Positions 22,746 to 35,294 are shown, counted from the first letter of the stretch. The stretch: 64,000 nt of DNA from Eonycteris spelaea (GCA_003508835.1 PUFA01000167.1:1116001-1180000), one strand, 5' to 3'. Numbers and translations: made by a program. Notes: a model not told the origin generated them from the letters alone.

Positions 22746-25700
22746 GGAAAATGAAAATATTTTTGCTGGTATTTTATGGTCTGTTTTAAGTTTTCTTATT
22801 AATACTGAATATTATTGTTTGTACTAAGTATTATTAAAGTTCATTGTGGCACTTTTAATTGTAAAATTTTTCAAAACAGTTTTATTTGGATCATTTTTAT
22901 GGATACATACTTAAAGAGACATCTAGAGTTTCTTGACTCCTCCTGCGACTGTAGTGCCGTAGGAGACATGAGTCTTTCTTGGTGACCTCTTCGGAATTTA
23001 CTCTTGGTTTTGGTGGCCGTATAGTTTTTGTCCTATAGTGAGTGTGGCCAGAGGATCTTAGAGAAAAAGCAAAATATAATCCTTTTGAGGGCCTTTGATT
23101 ATAATAATATCCTCAGAGAAGCTCGTTTAAAATGGAAGAACTTTAGTATAACTAGAGGGCTTAGGAAATATGGGGGTGGTCACCAGCGATGAATCTTACA
23201 CTGGAAGGTCAGACAAGACTATCAGGAAAAAACATTGATGGAATAATAGACTAATTTAGACTCCCTCAATAGTATAGTAATAGAATAATATCTTAAATAT
23301 ATTCAGAGTACTCAATGGTCCTCTTTCCTTTTTAATGCAGAGGTGTAGGTATATTCCGATAGTTAAACAAATTGTATGCTAAATCTGCATTTTCAGATTT
23401 ATCTGCTGCCTGATTCTAATCTTGCTTCACAATTCATTGGTTTAGGCTTTTTATAGCCTTTGTAACTTGTATTGTCTTTCAGCGATCTGAGGTTCAGTAA
23501 AGGAAAGTGCGTTCAGGAAGAAAGGAGAGCAACAGATATAAGGTTCAGTTTAAAAGGTAAATATTTTATAAATTTTGAGAAGAATGGTGAATAAATGAGA
23601 AAAACTGCCATTTGTAGTATTGAGTGACTCTTCAGATGTCACATTTATTTTAAATCAGTATTTATTACTTTAGAATAAGTGTATTTCTTAATTTTTTTGT
23701 AGCTGTGAAAGAGACTGCACTGAGCTATCTGAAGAAATTTTTTTTTTAGAACTCAACTGCTTCTATTAACATGAAGCTCAGCTAGTAAACTCATTAAGTA
23801 AGGACCCTAGGCAGTTCTCTAGTGTCGAGACTGAAAGCACAGTATTGCAGACATCTTTGCATCACTGTCATGAATGACCTTGAAGGAAGCCAGCACTTCA
23901 TAAAGCAAAATCCTCTCTGTGGCACTTCGTTCAGATTTGATTGATGCTTTAGAAAAAGCTGTAAGATTTTCTTTTCTTTATAGTGTGGGGCATATACTCC
24001 TTATACTTCATAGATTTTGTACTTGTCTGGAGTAGTTTGTTGGCAGGTTCTTATAGGTTCTGATCTTTCACTGACTGCAGTACAGGTAAGCAGTGAAATC
24101 TCTCCTTTGATCAATTATTATTAGGGAGTAAGGTCTTGGCGCATTGGGATCGTGATTTTTAAGAATAGAAAAGTACAGACTCTCTAACTTGAGTATAATG
24201 CAATCATTTTTCTTCCATCATAATCTTTCCAAGCATCTCAGTGGGCGAAGGTATTTAATACTGAAGTTTTATGATTTATATTATTCAGAGGGTATACATT
24301 CTCGTCTAGCCACTATCCACTGTGCTTTCTTAGATTTATAGTTCTGTTTCTTTTTAGTTTTTTTACTGTAATGTGCAGTGAAGGTTTTTAGTATAAATTT
24401 TTATATTCAAAGAAGAAGACACCAGAAATCTTAGAAGGTAAAATGATTATTTTATCTCTTTGGAGTTACTTGGTCATTTCCCACATAAAAAGTTATAAGT
24501 AAGGATCATATAAAGGTGCAGCCATTTATTTGTCTGCTCTGGCACTGCTGTGGGAACACCAGGAGAAAACTTTTCAACACTTTGCCTGTGGAAAGTGTGG
24601 AAAAACTATATTGGGACCCTTGGGCCTAGGTATTTAGGGATAAACATGTGCATTACATTTGGGTGGAGGTAGAACTAATGTCAGGTGCAACCTGGTGTAT
24701 TGCAGAGACCATTTAGGTATAGTGTTCTCCTCTCTACGAGGGAGCCATGTCAGCTGGTGACTTCAGACCTCCTCATCTTCTGCCCTGGGATCTGATCTCA
24801 GTGTTCCTGGCCTACACGCTCCTAACCTGAATCTGAATTGTGCACCTTGCTTGCCCCATCTTTCTACTTTTTCTTATACTTCGATCTTGTATGAATCTTC
24901 ACATTTTTCTGACCTCACCCTTGTACTTGAATTCAAATTGTTAGTTTTTTTCCCTTTGTTTCACAAATTGTTCTGGTCTCTATTGTTCTATCTGGACGAA
25001 GCCAATCAGATTTTCTTGATACACTTTAAATCTTAACCTCTAAACTTCTGTCTTATGAAGATAAAAGGGTAGAAATCAGAATGGCTTTTTTCCAGCTCCC
25101 CTGGCCACAGTGATTTATAACAATCCATATATCCTGGAAGTTGGTGAAGTGGCTGTGTGAGAAGTTCTGAAGAAGGCAGTAAAGGTATGAGGAGTGTGAT
25201 TTAGGAACACCTAAATACCTATTCTTCTATACCTTCTTGTTCGTTGAACCCAGAAATATCTCAGTAAATACACACTTAACCAAGCTGAGTTGGTTTTTTA
25301 ATTTTTTTTATTTTTCTCTTCAATTACGTGATTAACATCATGTCTCGTGGGCAGCTTCATTCTGAAGACCCTCTTGAGAGTCTTTGAACATGCTTAATTT
25401 ATTCTAATCGGTTTTATAATATATTTTCTGGCTGGTGGACTCTAGATTTTCTGTCTTAGAAGTACACTGTGAGTACAATGAGCATAAAATAAATTCTCTG
25501 CCTTTTATCCTTTTAGTAACTTTTCATTCTTTTTTTAAATCAAACAACTGAAATGGTTAGAAATCTATTTACTTTCATGAAATAGCAGGCAAATCAGGAA
25601 GTATGGAAGACTGAGGTTTTAGTCAGTAGAGATACGTTTATAAATTTTCCAGGTAGTCACAATTAAGGTTTCCTTAGAAACAAATTTTATAAACTATTAT

Positions 25701-26180
25701 AGTAGAAATTTAAAGAATTATTAATGATTCATATAGAATATAGAATTGTAGTTACTACTAAATTTTTAAGAAAATGTTACTCCTTTAAGCTAGCAAAAAA
25801 TGTGGATATTTGCAAAATTTGGTAAAAAGTTTGTACAAGACTTTAAAAAGGTTTTCTTGTTTGTTCAAAAGCGATGTTAAAGGACTATTATATTTCTAAT
25901 TATTTCCTTTTAGGTTTTCAAATGCATTTAAAATGTCAAATTATTTTATTTTTATTTGTGAATTGATGTTGGTTAATTACACTATGGATTTTGGAGTAAT
26001 AATGAATTCAAATGGATAATATTGAATTAGAATAAAAGCTTAAAGAATTTTAAACAGATGTGACAATAGTTGTCAAAGAAAGTCTTTCTTTCTTTCTTTT
26101 AAAAATTTTTAACTGGGTCAGTGATGGATTAGTACAATACGTCTGGTCAAATTTTTCACCAAAGAATCATTTCCCATCAT
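22746..26180. other. 3.4 kb of unique AT-rich DNA
   Basis: No transposable element was recognised except a CTTT microsatellite near the end (26,083-26,100). The CT-rich part around 24,750-25,050 could be a very old L2 scrap, but I cannot establish it. No gene. Confidence 0.4.
26083..26100. repeat. (CTTT)n microsatellite
   Basis: About four CTTT units followed by an A-rich and T-rich stretch. Confidence 0.9.
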
Positions 26181-26184
26181 ACAC

Positions 26185-26295
26185 CAATTCAATTCTCAAC
26201 CTTTATTGAATAACTACTATATACTACTTTGTATAGAAAACAAATAAGCAAGATGTTATGCTTACTTTCAAGAAATGTTTAAAAGTGATACATTT
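26185..26295 (-). repeat. L2 LINE 3' end fragment, antisense
   Basis: 'acctttattgaataactact' followed by 'gaaaacaaataagcaagatg' and 'gcttactttcaagaaatg' follows the antisense L2 3' end. It is short and diverged. Confidence 0.6.
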
Positions 26296-26539
26296 TAATA
26301 AACAATTATATTCTACAAAGAATGTATTCTGTTGTTACCGATATTAATAAGCCAGTTATAATTTATAATATGAAATAATGGAATAAAATTAAGAGTCACA
26401 ATAGAATTAACAAAATAAAACCATGAAAAACAACAACAAAAGACAAATAAAATAGTAATAGATTTAGGGATGTGACTGAAATTAAAAAACAAAAAACAAC
26501 ACATGTACCATGATCCTGTTCTGAATGTGACCGAGTGAT

Positions 26540-27010
26540 TATGTTTGAAGTGTGTGTTTTAGTTATATATTGCTGCCTAAAAACCCCTGCAAAATGTCAT
26601 GGCTTTAAACAATAATATGGAGTTGAGTCACCTGGGCCGGACATCCAAAATGGCTTTTGACTTATGTGTTTGGCACCTCAGTTGGAATGCCTAGAATGGT
26701 TGGAGCGGGCAGGACATCATTCTCTCTCTCTCTACATGTCCTCCCCACATGGCAATGTGGGGCTCCCCCCAGCATGGCTGTTTCAAGGTATTTGGACTTC
26801 TTAGCTGGACTTCAAACTTCTCCCCTAAAGCACATAGTCCAAAAGACTCAGATGGCAGTTATAGGGCTTGTTATAACCCAGCCTTGGAAATTATGCAGCA
26901 TCCTCTTCCACATTCTCTTGGTCAAAAGTGAGTCTCTGATCCAGCCCAGATTGAAAGGCAGGAAACCACACAAGGGCAGGTATACATTTAGAAGACATAG
27001 TTTATTGTAG
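26540..27010 (-). mobile_element. LTR-like repeat, antisense
   Basis: 'ttagttatatattgctgcct', 'aaatgtcatggctttaaaca', 'ggccggacatccaaaatggc', 'ggcacctcagttggaatgcc', 'gacatcattctctctctc', 'tccccacatggcaatgtggg' and a 'tctcttggtcaaaagtgag' block follow a widespread placental LTR-type repeat in antisense. It is about 470 bp and has no internal retroviral part. The 117-codon plus-strand frame here is a shadow of this repeat. The family name is uncertain. Confidence 0.7.
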
Positions 27011-27239
27011 GGGGAAGAGACGTATATTTAAAAATTAGTTTCCACAATGTGTACTATTCATTTATAATGCATAATAATCATTTCATTGTATATTTGATAA
27101 AATTTGTGTCAGCCTGCTTCTAAAATTAAGATTCACATTAACTTTATAAATAACAATATTTAATAGCCAAAATATACTTTCATCTATAGATTAGTAAGAG
27201 TTTTATTTGCAATGAGAAAAATAAAAATAAGTTCCTTAA

Positions 27240-27720
27240 TGCTTTCACTTCAGTTTATGTTGAGTATGTACTAGGTGCAGGGCCATTAGGGAAAAGCCAT
27301 TAGGGGAAATAGATGGGGAATTATAACACTCCACCTTACCAGCCCCACCACTCAAGCAAATGTTAGCTTTTGAGACAAGGGTTACACATCAAGAGTCAAA
27401 TAGGAATCCACAGCCATGACCCATGTTTTCAAGGAAGAGAGAATGATCCAAAATTATTCAGGAAGTTTTTATAATGGAATTGAGACAAAGATATGGACTG
27501 AAGAATGAATGAAATTTTGGGTAAATGAGAGGTTCAAGGATGACGCAATTTGAATATGTAGAAGCATTCAATATACTGAAAAGTGGTGTGTAATAATGGA
27601 AATTATTATTAATAGGGCTTAGGGGATCCATCCCTTAATGAATAGAACAGAACCATGTAAGGTATGGCTAGATTGTGGAGAGCTTTTATACATGGCATCT
27701 AATTTTTCCCTGTTCAGCAC
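27240..27720 (-). repeat. L2 LINE, antisense, part 1
   Basis: 'gttgagtatgtactaggtgc', 'gaggttcaaggatgacgcaa' and 'gagagcttttatacatggca' fit successive parts of antisense L2 (compare 'gggccttgaatgccatgct' in consensus). It seems to resume at 28,205, giving one element split by about 480 bp of other repeats. Confidence 0.65.
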
Positions 27721-27764
27721 TTGTTTTCTACTTTTTTGATTAGATACTTGTATTTTTTCTCTCA

Positions 27765-27895
27765 AATTATTCATTCAGTGAATATTTCCTGAGCTTATAT
27801 TGTACTTCAGATGGTCCTATATGCTGGAGAAACAGTGGCAAATCTCACTATTAAAGCCCTGCCCTCAAAAATCTTCCCCTATCTTCTGCAACTAG
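27765..27895 (-). repeat. L2 3' end piece, antisense
   Basis: 'ttcattcagtgaatatttcc', 'tgctggagaaacagtggcaa' and 'agccctgccctcaaaaatct' are the first 130 bp of an antisense L2 3' end. It lies between the two halves of another L2 copy, next to an LTR-like block. Confidence 0.75.
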
Positions 27896-28205
27896 GAATT
27901 GTTTTGGTAAGACAGTTAATCAAAGTGCTTTGTCCTTCTCTGGCCTAGGGTGAGCACATGACTAACCTGATTGGCTCAGGGCTGGAGAATGATTAGAGCT
28001 GACTCATTCTAATGTTGGTGCCCTGAAGAGTCTATTAGTTCCTTTCATCCACATCTTCAGAGCTTACATGTTCCCCTTTCCCCAGGCAGTTGTTAAGTTT
28101 TTCTTTATGTTCTAGCAACTACCACCCGTCCTTTTAATAAATTCCTTTTTGCTTAACTTAGCACCAGAGTCAGTTTCTATTTCTGCAGCCAATGGAACTT
28201 AAGAC
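27896..28205 (+). mobile_element. LTR-like repeat, sense
   Basis: The block contains 'ggtgagcacatgactaacct', 'gattggctcagggctggag', then 'ccttttaataaattcctttt' (a canonical AATAAA) and 'gagtcagtttctatttctgc', followed by 'aatggaacttaagacag'. AATAAA close to the 3' end and a terminal CAG-like end suggest a solo LTR in sense orientation. The family is uncertain. Confidence 0.55.
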
Positions 28206-28460
28206 AGTCTTATATGCCTATTTCTCTTCCTAAAAGATTTGAACTATATCATGTAAACAATAAGATACTCTTGGCAGTTTTTGACCAGAGGGAGAGAATT
28301 ATTTTTAAGGATATTTGGAGACATCTTAATAGGTTAGAACAGGGAGTGACTATAATTAGACTGACTAATTGGAAGGCTATTGAAATGTCTAGGTATATAG
28401 ATAGGAATGAGGGGCTGAGTTGGGATGATTGCAGGAGTAGAAAGAAATGATGAGGAAGAA
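28206..28460 (-). repeat. L2 LINE, antisense, part 2
   Basis: 'aacagggagtgactataatt' and 'actaattggaaggctattga' correspond to 'gcaggggagtgacatgatc' and 'gttaggaggctattgcagt' in antisense L2 (recalled). Overlapping 78- and 83-codon frames here are decayed L2 sequence or its antisense. Confidence 0.7.
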
Positions 28461-28574
28461 CAAGGCTGGGACTTTGCTGAAGCAAGAGAGGTGTACTCAC
28501 GTAGAGTGAGTACTTTAAATTTTATACCCTAGGTACCTCTTTTACCTTGTCCTACTTCTGTCCCTGGGCATTGA

Positions 28575-30594
28575 TATTTTAAGGCATTAAAAGGCATACA
28601 TATTGGAATGGAAGAAACAAAATTATCTTTATTTGTGGATAATATATTTTTTATGTAGAAAAGTCTAAGAAATCTAAAAACAATCTAGAACTGGTGAGTT
28701 TAGGTCATGGGATACAAGATAAACATATAAAAATCAATTTTATTGCAATGAATACATGAACAGTGACATTAAAAATATCGCTTACAGTTGCCTCAAAGAA
28801 ACTGAAAATACTTGGGTATAAATCTAATAAAATGTTAATAGGACATTTGTATGCTGATAATTACAAAACCTTGATGAAAGAAATCAAAGAAGACCTAAAT
28901 AAATGGAGAGACTGATTCTCTCCATTTGTTCGTGGATTAGAAGACTCAACATAGCAATGCTATTAGTTTCTCTTTAAACTGACATATAGATTTATATAAT
29001 TTCTGTCAAAATTCCAGCATGATTCATTGTAGATATAGACAATATTGTCCTAAGATTTATATGAAAAGGCAAAGCAACTAGAATAGCTAGAACCATTTTT
29101 AAAAAGAATGAAGTGGAAGAAATCAGTCTACCTAATTTCAAGGCTTATTTGTAGTCATAGTAACCAAGATTGTGTGGTGTCAATGGAGGATAGACAAATG
29201 GAGCAATGAAATAGCTTAGAGAACCCATATATGGACCCACATGAATATGTCTAGCTGATTTTTGACAAAAGCACAAAACAATTCAACTGAGGAAAGCTAG
29301 CCATTTCAATAAATGGTGCTGAGTAATTGAACATTCATAGGCAAAAAATGAACCCTGACCTAAGTCTCACATCTCATAATTAACTCAAAATGGATCAGGA
29401 CTTAAAAGTAAAATATAAAACTATAAAGCTTTTAGGAAGAAAATAAGAGAGAATCTTTGGGATCTACAACTAGGCAAAGAATTCTTCAACTTCAGACCAA
29501 AAGTACAAGGTATAAAAGGAAAAAGCAATAACCTGGACTTATTCAAATTTAAAAAACTTTTGATCCGAATAAGATCTAGTTAAGAGGATGAAAAGTCACA
29601 GAATGGGAAAATATTTACCAACCATATATTGGACAAAGGGCTCCTATTGAGGAGATATGAAGAACTCTCAAAACTTAACAGTCTTGTAAAAAATAGGCAA
29701 AGACATGAAAAGTCACCAATGAGGCCATACAGGTGACGGTCACATTAAAAGATGTTCAATATTAATTTAGAGAAATGCAAATTAAAACCGTTATGAAATA
29801 TCATTACACACCTGTCAAAATGGCAAAAAAATAATAATTAAAAAAAACCAGTTAAACACCAAATGCTGGCAAGGATGCAGAACAATGGAATTACTCATGT
29901 GTTCATGGCTGGAAAAATGGTACAACCTCTCTGGAAAAAGGTTAGCAGTTTTGTTGTTGTTGTTGTTGTTGTTTTTAAACACTAAGCATGTGACTATCAT
30001 ATGAGCCAGAAATTATACTCATAGGCATTTATCCCAAAGAAATGAAAACTTACATTCATATAAAAGCCTATACACCAGTTTTTACAGAATTTTTATTTAT
30101 GATAATCCCAAACTGGAAAAAGCCCAGATAGCCTTCAATAGATGAATGGCTAATTAGTGGTATATCTATACTATGGAATACTATTGAGCAATAAAAATGA
30201 ACAAAATACTGATACACACAATGACCTGGATGAATCAACAGAAGACAAGGCTGAGTGAATAAAGCCAATCCTAAAAGGTTACATAATATATGACTTCTTT
30301 CATATTACATTCTTAAAGTAATAATTAAAGATTAGAAAGCAGATTACTGGTTGCCAGAGTTAAAGAGAGGCTTGGGGTGACTATAAAAGGAATTTTCGTA
30401 GTAATGGAAATGCTCTGTAACTTGACCGTATCTATGTCAGTATCTTTGTTTCAATTTTGCACTGTAGGTTTGCAAGAGATGACCACTGGGGAAAACTGGG
30501 TAAAGGATATGCTTTCTGTATTATTTCTTATAATACATGTATATTTTACATGTATGTCTGTAATCATCTTGAGATTAAAAGTTTAATTAAAAAG
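28575..30594 (+). mobile_element. L1 LINE, 3' 2.0 kb, sense, decayed
   Basis: It begins within ORF2, where 'aaaattatctttatttgtgg' marks the decayed region of the reverse-transcriptase FADD motif. It continues through 'agacctaaataaatggagag', 'aaattccagcatgattcatt', 'aataaatggtgctgagtaat', 'atattggacaaagggctcct', 'atcattacacacctgtcaaa', 'gaatactattgagcaataaa' and 'gattactggttgccagagtt', and ends in a 'gattaaaagtttaattaaaa' tail. Stops and frameshifts are frequent. It is a 5'-truncated L1MA/L1MB-like copy (subfamily uncertain). A GTT microsatellite lies inside it. Confidence 0.9.
29950..29976. repeat. (TTG)n microsatellite inside L1
   Basis: About nine TTG units within the L1 3' region. Confidence 0.95.
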
Positions 30595-31704
30595 TGATTT
30601 TAGATTTCAAAGCCAATAACTGAGAAAATGAAGGTGCTTTGTCATGTAATTAGGAAAATCCCACTTTTTCAATGCAGGTGATTTCCACAATCTATTAGAA
30701 AAATCCCATGAAAGAACAAATGAACATAAATGTGATGTTTGATAAACTTGTAAACATCTACAGATTTTTGTATATTTTAGAAAGAGAAAACTTATGGACT
30801 GAAAGGAATCTTTAATTGATCTGATTTCAGGCAACATGACCAAATCAAGTGGAGGAGACCTATCATGTAGGACATTTTTTGGAGAGGGAGTAATGTCTGG
30901 GCAGACTGTCCTTTCTAGGGACTCCATTTAGAAGTCAGCTTTTCTGCTCTTTCTGCCTTTTTCCCCTTCCTCTAATTCAGTGGCTTCTTTGACACTCATA
31001 AGGGAAACTTTGACAGTGGAGTAGAGCTAAAAGGAGGCAACTCAAGAGTGTCTACTTTTACTTGGAGTTAGGAATTGGATTTCTCCTTTAACATTGTTAG
31101 CAGGCTTTGTTGGTAGGTACATAGGATTTAATCTTGCTATTACGATAATTTCCATGAAATATCTTCTTACAGATTTCATTTTAAGGGACTGAGAAACTCC
31201 CATGAGACCTGCATGTTGACAATGTTCTACCTGGAATGTAATGAGATCTATTTTTCCAATATTTTTGTAATGTGGAAAAAATTGACTTCAATATTATCTT
31301 GTATTTGTAGATTGCAGTGAAGCCTTCTCAGCTTCTTAGTTTTCAGTTGGATTAGTGGTGACTTAAGGTCATTTGGTTAATACACAGTCAGGGAGATGTA
31401 GAAACCACATTACAAGACCAGGGTTAATTAGTACCAGTAAAATCATATTACAGTGAATATAATGCTAAAAAGCATTCTGAATAAGACTATTTTCATGACG
31501 AAATGCTGGAAAACACATGTTTCTGATTTTCTTCAAATGTAGAAAATATTTATAATAAAGTTTGTATGTACTTGCATAATATGAAAATATGGAATTTTAA
31601 TAACAGATACTACTAATTTGGCTTAATGGCTTCTGTATTTGAAAGTAGGTTTGAACATTTTTCTTTTGGATTTGTCCTATTAAGGTGTATTCAAAATTTA
31701 AGAT
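30595..31704. other. Unique DNA
   Basis: No repeat or gene was recognised. A 106-codon minus-strand frame at 30,607-30,927 has no motif or composition that supports coding. Confidence 0.4.
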
Positions 31705-31955
31705 ATGGTAAAAGTAACATTCAAGTCAATGTGGGGAAAGGATGGTTATTTACTAAATGTTATTCGAATAACGGATAACTATTTGGAAAAACAAGATTAG
31801 ATACTATCGTCATGTCATATGCCAAAACAATTGAACTGCTAAATGTACAAATTCAAGTATAAAAGCACTAGAGGAAAATAAAGGTTTATATTTGTATAAT
31901 ATGAAGTGGCAAAGGCTTTCTAAACATGACACTAGTAACAAAAAAAGTATGTTTC
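31705..31955 (+). repeat. L1M-type LINE fragment, sense
   Basis: 'caatgtggggaaaggatggt', 'aattgaactgctaaatgtac', 'aaaagcactagaggaaaata' and 'caaaggctttctaaacatga' follow the region just downstream of ORF2 in old L1M elements. Confidence 0.7.
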
Positions 31956-31969
31956 TGATATCTATAGGT

Positions 31970-32440
31970 ATATTTAAAAACCATCTCAAAACAGTGGCTT
32001 AAAACAGCAGTGATTTATTATTTCTCAAGAGTCTGTACATAGATAAGCAGTTCTTTGTGGGTCTCATCTGGATTTATGAGGCTGCTTTTTATCAGTTAGG
32101 TTGGCCAGAACTGAAGGGTCCAAGTGCCTGTGACCTCTCCCTCCCTGTTGCGTCTTATTCAGTTGTCTACCCCAGGTTTCTTTAATTTACATGTGGGCTG
32201 GGTCCCAAGAGAGTGAAGGCAGAGCCTACCAGGCTTTTGGAGCCTTTGGCTCCAGACCTCATGCTCACTTGTGCCACATTTTATTGGTCAAAGCAAGTTG
32301 CAAGTTCAACCAGATATAAGGGGATAAATAGACTCCACTTTCTGAGAAGCAATATCACATTGCTAAGGGACACAGGCACAGTGAGACATGATTTACTGGG
32401 AACCATTATTATGATGATCTTCCTAAGTCTCTTGCTGTTT
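31970..32440 (-). mobile_element. LTR-like repeat, antisense (same class as 26.5-27.0 kb)
   Basis: 'aacagtggcttaaaacagca', 'gtgatttattatttctcaag', 'gggtcccaagagagtgaagg', 'ccacattttattggtcaaag' and 'gataaatagactccactttc' follow the same antisense LTR-type consensus as the repeat at 26,540-27,010. It is about 470 bp. The 85-codon frame inside is incidental. Confidence 0.75.
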
Positions 32441-32639
32441 AGACACCACCTGAAAACGGGAACCAAGTAGATTTGGGTAAAGTTTTAGATAAATCCCTTA
32501 CTCCTTGAAATTTTGATACTCACTATCTGAAACTTAAGATATAAATAGATTTGGATTATGTGATAACCTCCATCTCTGAATTTGTCAACAACATATTTGC
32601 ATTGTCTGACTCATACAGGAAGGAAATAGATTTATCACT

Positions 32640-33039
32640 GGCTTTAAGCAATTTGATTGTGACGTGCCTTGGTGTAGTTTTATTCATGATTCTTGTTCTT
32701 GGGGTTCATTGAGCTTCTTGTATATATGTGTTTATAGCTTTATAAATACTTATTTGTCTTTCTCTTCCCCATTACTGTCTTTTGGGGACTCCATTTACAC
32801 ATTTATTAGGCTGCTTTTGTGGTCCCACAGCTCACCGATGCTCTCTTCATTTCTTTAGTCTTTCTTCTCTCTGTTTCATTTTGGAGAGTTTGATGCCATG
32901 TCTTCAAGTTTACTAATTTTTGTCTTCTATAATGTCTAATCTTTCTCATACACTATAGTTTTCATCTTTAGAAGTTTGATTCGGGTCTTTTTAAATATCT
33001 TCAATGCTCCAACTTACATGTTCAACCTTTCCTCTAGCT
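32640..33039 (-). mobile_element. Old LINE (HAL1/L1ME-like), antisense, part 1
   Basis: 'gtgccttggtgtagttttat', 'ttcattgagcttcttgtata', 'cacagctcaccgatgctctc', 'tcttcaagtttactaatttt' and a 'agaagtttgattcgggtct' block follow a common L1-related mammalian LINE in antisense. It is interrupted at 33,040 by a hAT MITE and resumes at 33,259. I am confident of the LINE class but not of the exact family. Confidence 0.75.
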
Positions 33040-33258
33040 CAGGGGATGACAAATGACAGCTCATGAGCCAAATCTGGCCCACCAGATTTGTTTTGTAAAT
33101 AGTATTGGAACGCATCCATGCCCATTTCTTACACATTGTTTATGGATGTTTTTTGCTTAACAGTGGCAGAGTACAGTTATTGTTACAGAGACCATATGAC
33201 CCGGAAAACCTAAATTATTTCCTGTCGGGTCCTTTACAAAAAAAATTGCTGACCCTTG
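33040..33258. mobile_element. hAT-Charlie MITE inserted in a LINE
   Basis: It starts 'caggggatgacaaatgac' and ends 'aaattgctgacccttg'. The termini are imperfect inverted repeats around CAGGGGTCAGCAAA. Internal 'gagccaaatctggcccacca', 'agtattggaacgcatccatg' and 'acagagaccatatgacccgg' follow a well-known 220-bp non-autonomous element. The left flank 'ctctagct' fits the TCTAGA-like target preference of hAT-Charlie. It encodes no transposase. Confidence 0.85.
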
Positions 33259-34205
33259 GGTTTCTCGAGCATGTGGAATGCCATTATAATAACTCTTTTA
33301 CTATGTTTATCTATTAATTCTATCATTGGTGTCATTTCTCGGTCAGTTTCAATGATTGATTTAAAAAAAATTTTTTTTACTGCATTGTGACTTGTATTTT
33401 TTCTGCTTTGCATGCCTTTTTTTTTTTTTTTTAATTTATTGGATGCCAGACTTTAGGGGATTTTACCTTTTTGGGTGCTGGATATTTTTTGTATTTCCAT
33501 AAATATTTGGAACTTTGTTTTAGAATACGAGTTAGGTTATCTGGAAACAGGTTGATCCTTTTCAAGTCTTACTAGTTAGCTTCGTTAGGTGAGGTCAGAG
33601 CAGCCTTTTGTCTAGGGCTAATGTTGTACCATTAATGAGACGACTCTTTTCTGAGGACTTTATTCAGGGTCCCGTGAAGCATGACTGGTAGGAACGCAAA
33701 CTGTGCTCAGCCCCATGCACGCGTCAGCTGTTGCTTCCTCAAATTCTCTTGAGTAGTTTTTTTTCTTGACCTCGAGTTCTTTTCTCATAAGTGAAAAGTG
33801 AGCCGATCCACACTTAGGTGAAGATGTGAAGGACTTCTTTTCCTGTGCAGCAATCTCTCTCCTCTGATTCTTTGCCCTGAAAACTCTTAACTATCTTGGC
33901 CTTCCTGGATTCCCAGTGCATCTCCTCAACTCAGGAAACCTCATGGGCTTAGCCTATGTTCTGCCTCCACGCACTGTGGCCTGAAAACACTCTCTTGGCA
34001 GTAAGCTGGGACAACCTTAGGGCTTAACTTTGTTTGTTTCCCATATCACAAGGATTACTCTCTTTTGTTGCCTGATTTCCAGTGTCTTGAAAAATCATTC
34101 TTTATATATTGTGTCCAGTTTTTTAGTTGTTTCAGGTGTCAACTTAAATCTCTTCACTGTTGCTTCCTCTTGACTAGAAGTAGAGGTCTTCAGAAGCCTA
34201 ATAAC
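33259..34205 (-). mobile_element. Old LINE (HAL1/L1ME-like), antisense, part 2
   Basis: The LINE continues from part 1: 'gagcatgtggaatgccatta', 'ctattaattctatcattggt', 'tttattggatgccagacttt', 'gcagccttttgtctagggct', then 'ttgcctgatttccagtgtct' and 'ttttttagttgtttcaggtg' near the end. The two parts join without loss of order, so the MITE inserted into a standing copy. It includes a T16 run at 33,417-33,432. Confidence 0.75.
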
Positions 34206-34249
34206 TTTAGATGGCAAGTGATATTTGTACTTTACTATATTAAAAATAA

Positions 34250-35195
34250 ATAAATATATTGGAATACACTAGAAACAAAGTTGAAAGACAAATGACAAAC
34301 CTGGGTAAGTATTTGTAATTAGTTGAGCCCTACTAAAAATTAATAGCTCCAATATATAATCAAGTCTTACAAATTAATGAGAAAAAGATGAACAATCCAA
34401 TAGGAAAAAGGTATTTTTGTTTACTTGTTTATTTGCTTTTGTTAGCAGGCAATTGGCAAAAGATGACATGAAAATGATCAATAAATACATGAAAAGATTT
34501 TTCTGTCTCAGCCCTAATCAAAGAGATACTAATTGAAATGACTAAGAGATACCATTTTTACCTATAATATTGTCAAGGAAGAAAACAAATAATGATATGC
34601 TTTGGTGGCAAAAAGGACACTAATACATTTAGGTGAGAATGTAAATTGTCAGTTTTTCTGGAATGCAATATGGTAATATCTGTGAAAATTTTAAATGGTT
34701 ATTTGTTTTAGCTATTGCAAATCTAGAAATTTGTCCTAGCAATAATTCCATAAGTTTGTAAAAAACTAATATAGAATTATTGATAAAAACTGGAAATACT
34801 TGAATGTCAATTATTACTCAAAGAGTTAATCATTGTCTATGCAATTATTTATTATTTTTAAATCCTACAATAATTCTTTCAAATTTTTTTGCCATTATTT
34901 GCTCAGTTGTTAAATATATGTATGTATATACATTCAAGATACCACTATTCTCCTATTGTAAACAAGGTAGATATATATTTATTAATATAAAAAGATGTTT
35001 TCAACATAGTGAGTGAGAAGGCAAGTTATAAACAAGTATGTATAGATGATACCATGGGAGATATACACACATACAAACACACATGCACACAAACACATAA
35101 TACTTCTCTGGAAGGTCGAATTATAAGTTATTTTTATTTTCTAGTTCTTGTTCTTATATTTTTAAAATTTCAAAATAGTGGGCATATATAGCTTT
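34250..35195 (+). repeat. L1M-type LINE 3' UTR, sense
   Basis: 'gaaagacaaatgacaaacct', 'tcttacaaattaatgagaaa', 'aacaatccaataggaaaaag', 'atgacatgaaaatgatcaat', 'agatactaattgaaatgact', a 'ggtgagaatgtaaattgtc' block and 'ctagaaatttgtcctagcaa' give the usual order of a 3' UTR in L1MC/L1ME elements. Non-coding. A degenerate CA-rich stretch lies at 35,063-35,098. Confidence 0.85.
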
Positions 35196-35294
35196 CATAG
35201 CCAGAAACAAGCAAGGAAGCCTTCACAGAGAAGTCTTATAAGGTTCAGCAGAACTAGGTTGTAAAGTGGCGATAAAATCTGTGATTTGTCAGGT

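Noticed and set aside
26657..27010. 117-codon plus-strand frame, among the longest here
   Set aside because: It lies entirely within an antisense LTR-like repeat and has no recognised protein similarity.
30607..30927. 106-codon minus-strand frame
   Set aside because: Not in a recognised repeat, but it has no motif, no splice context and no protein-like composition. Length alone is expected by chance in 64 kb.
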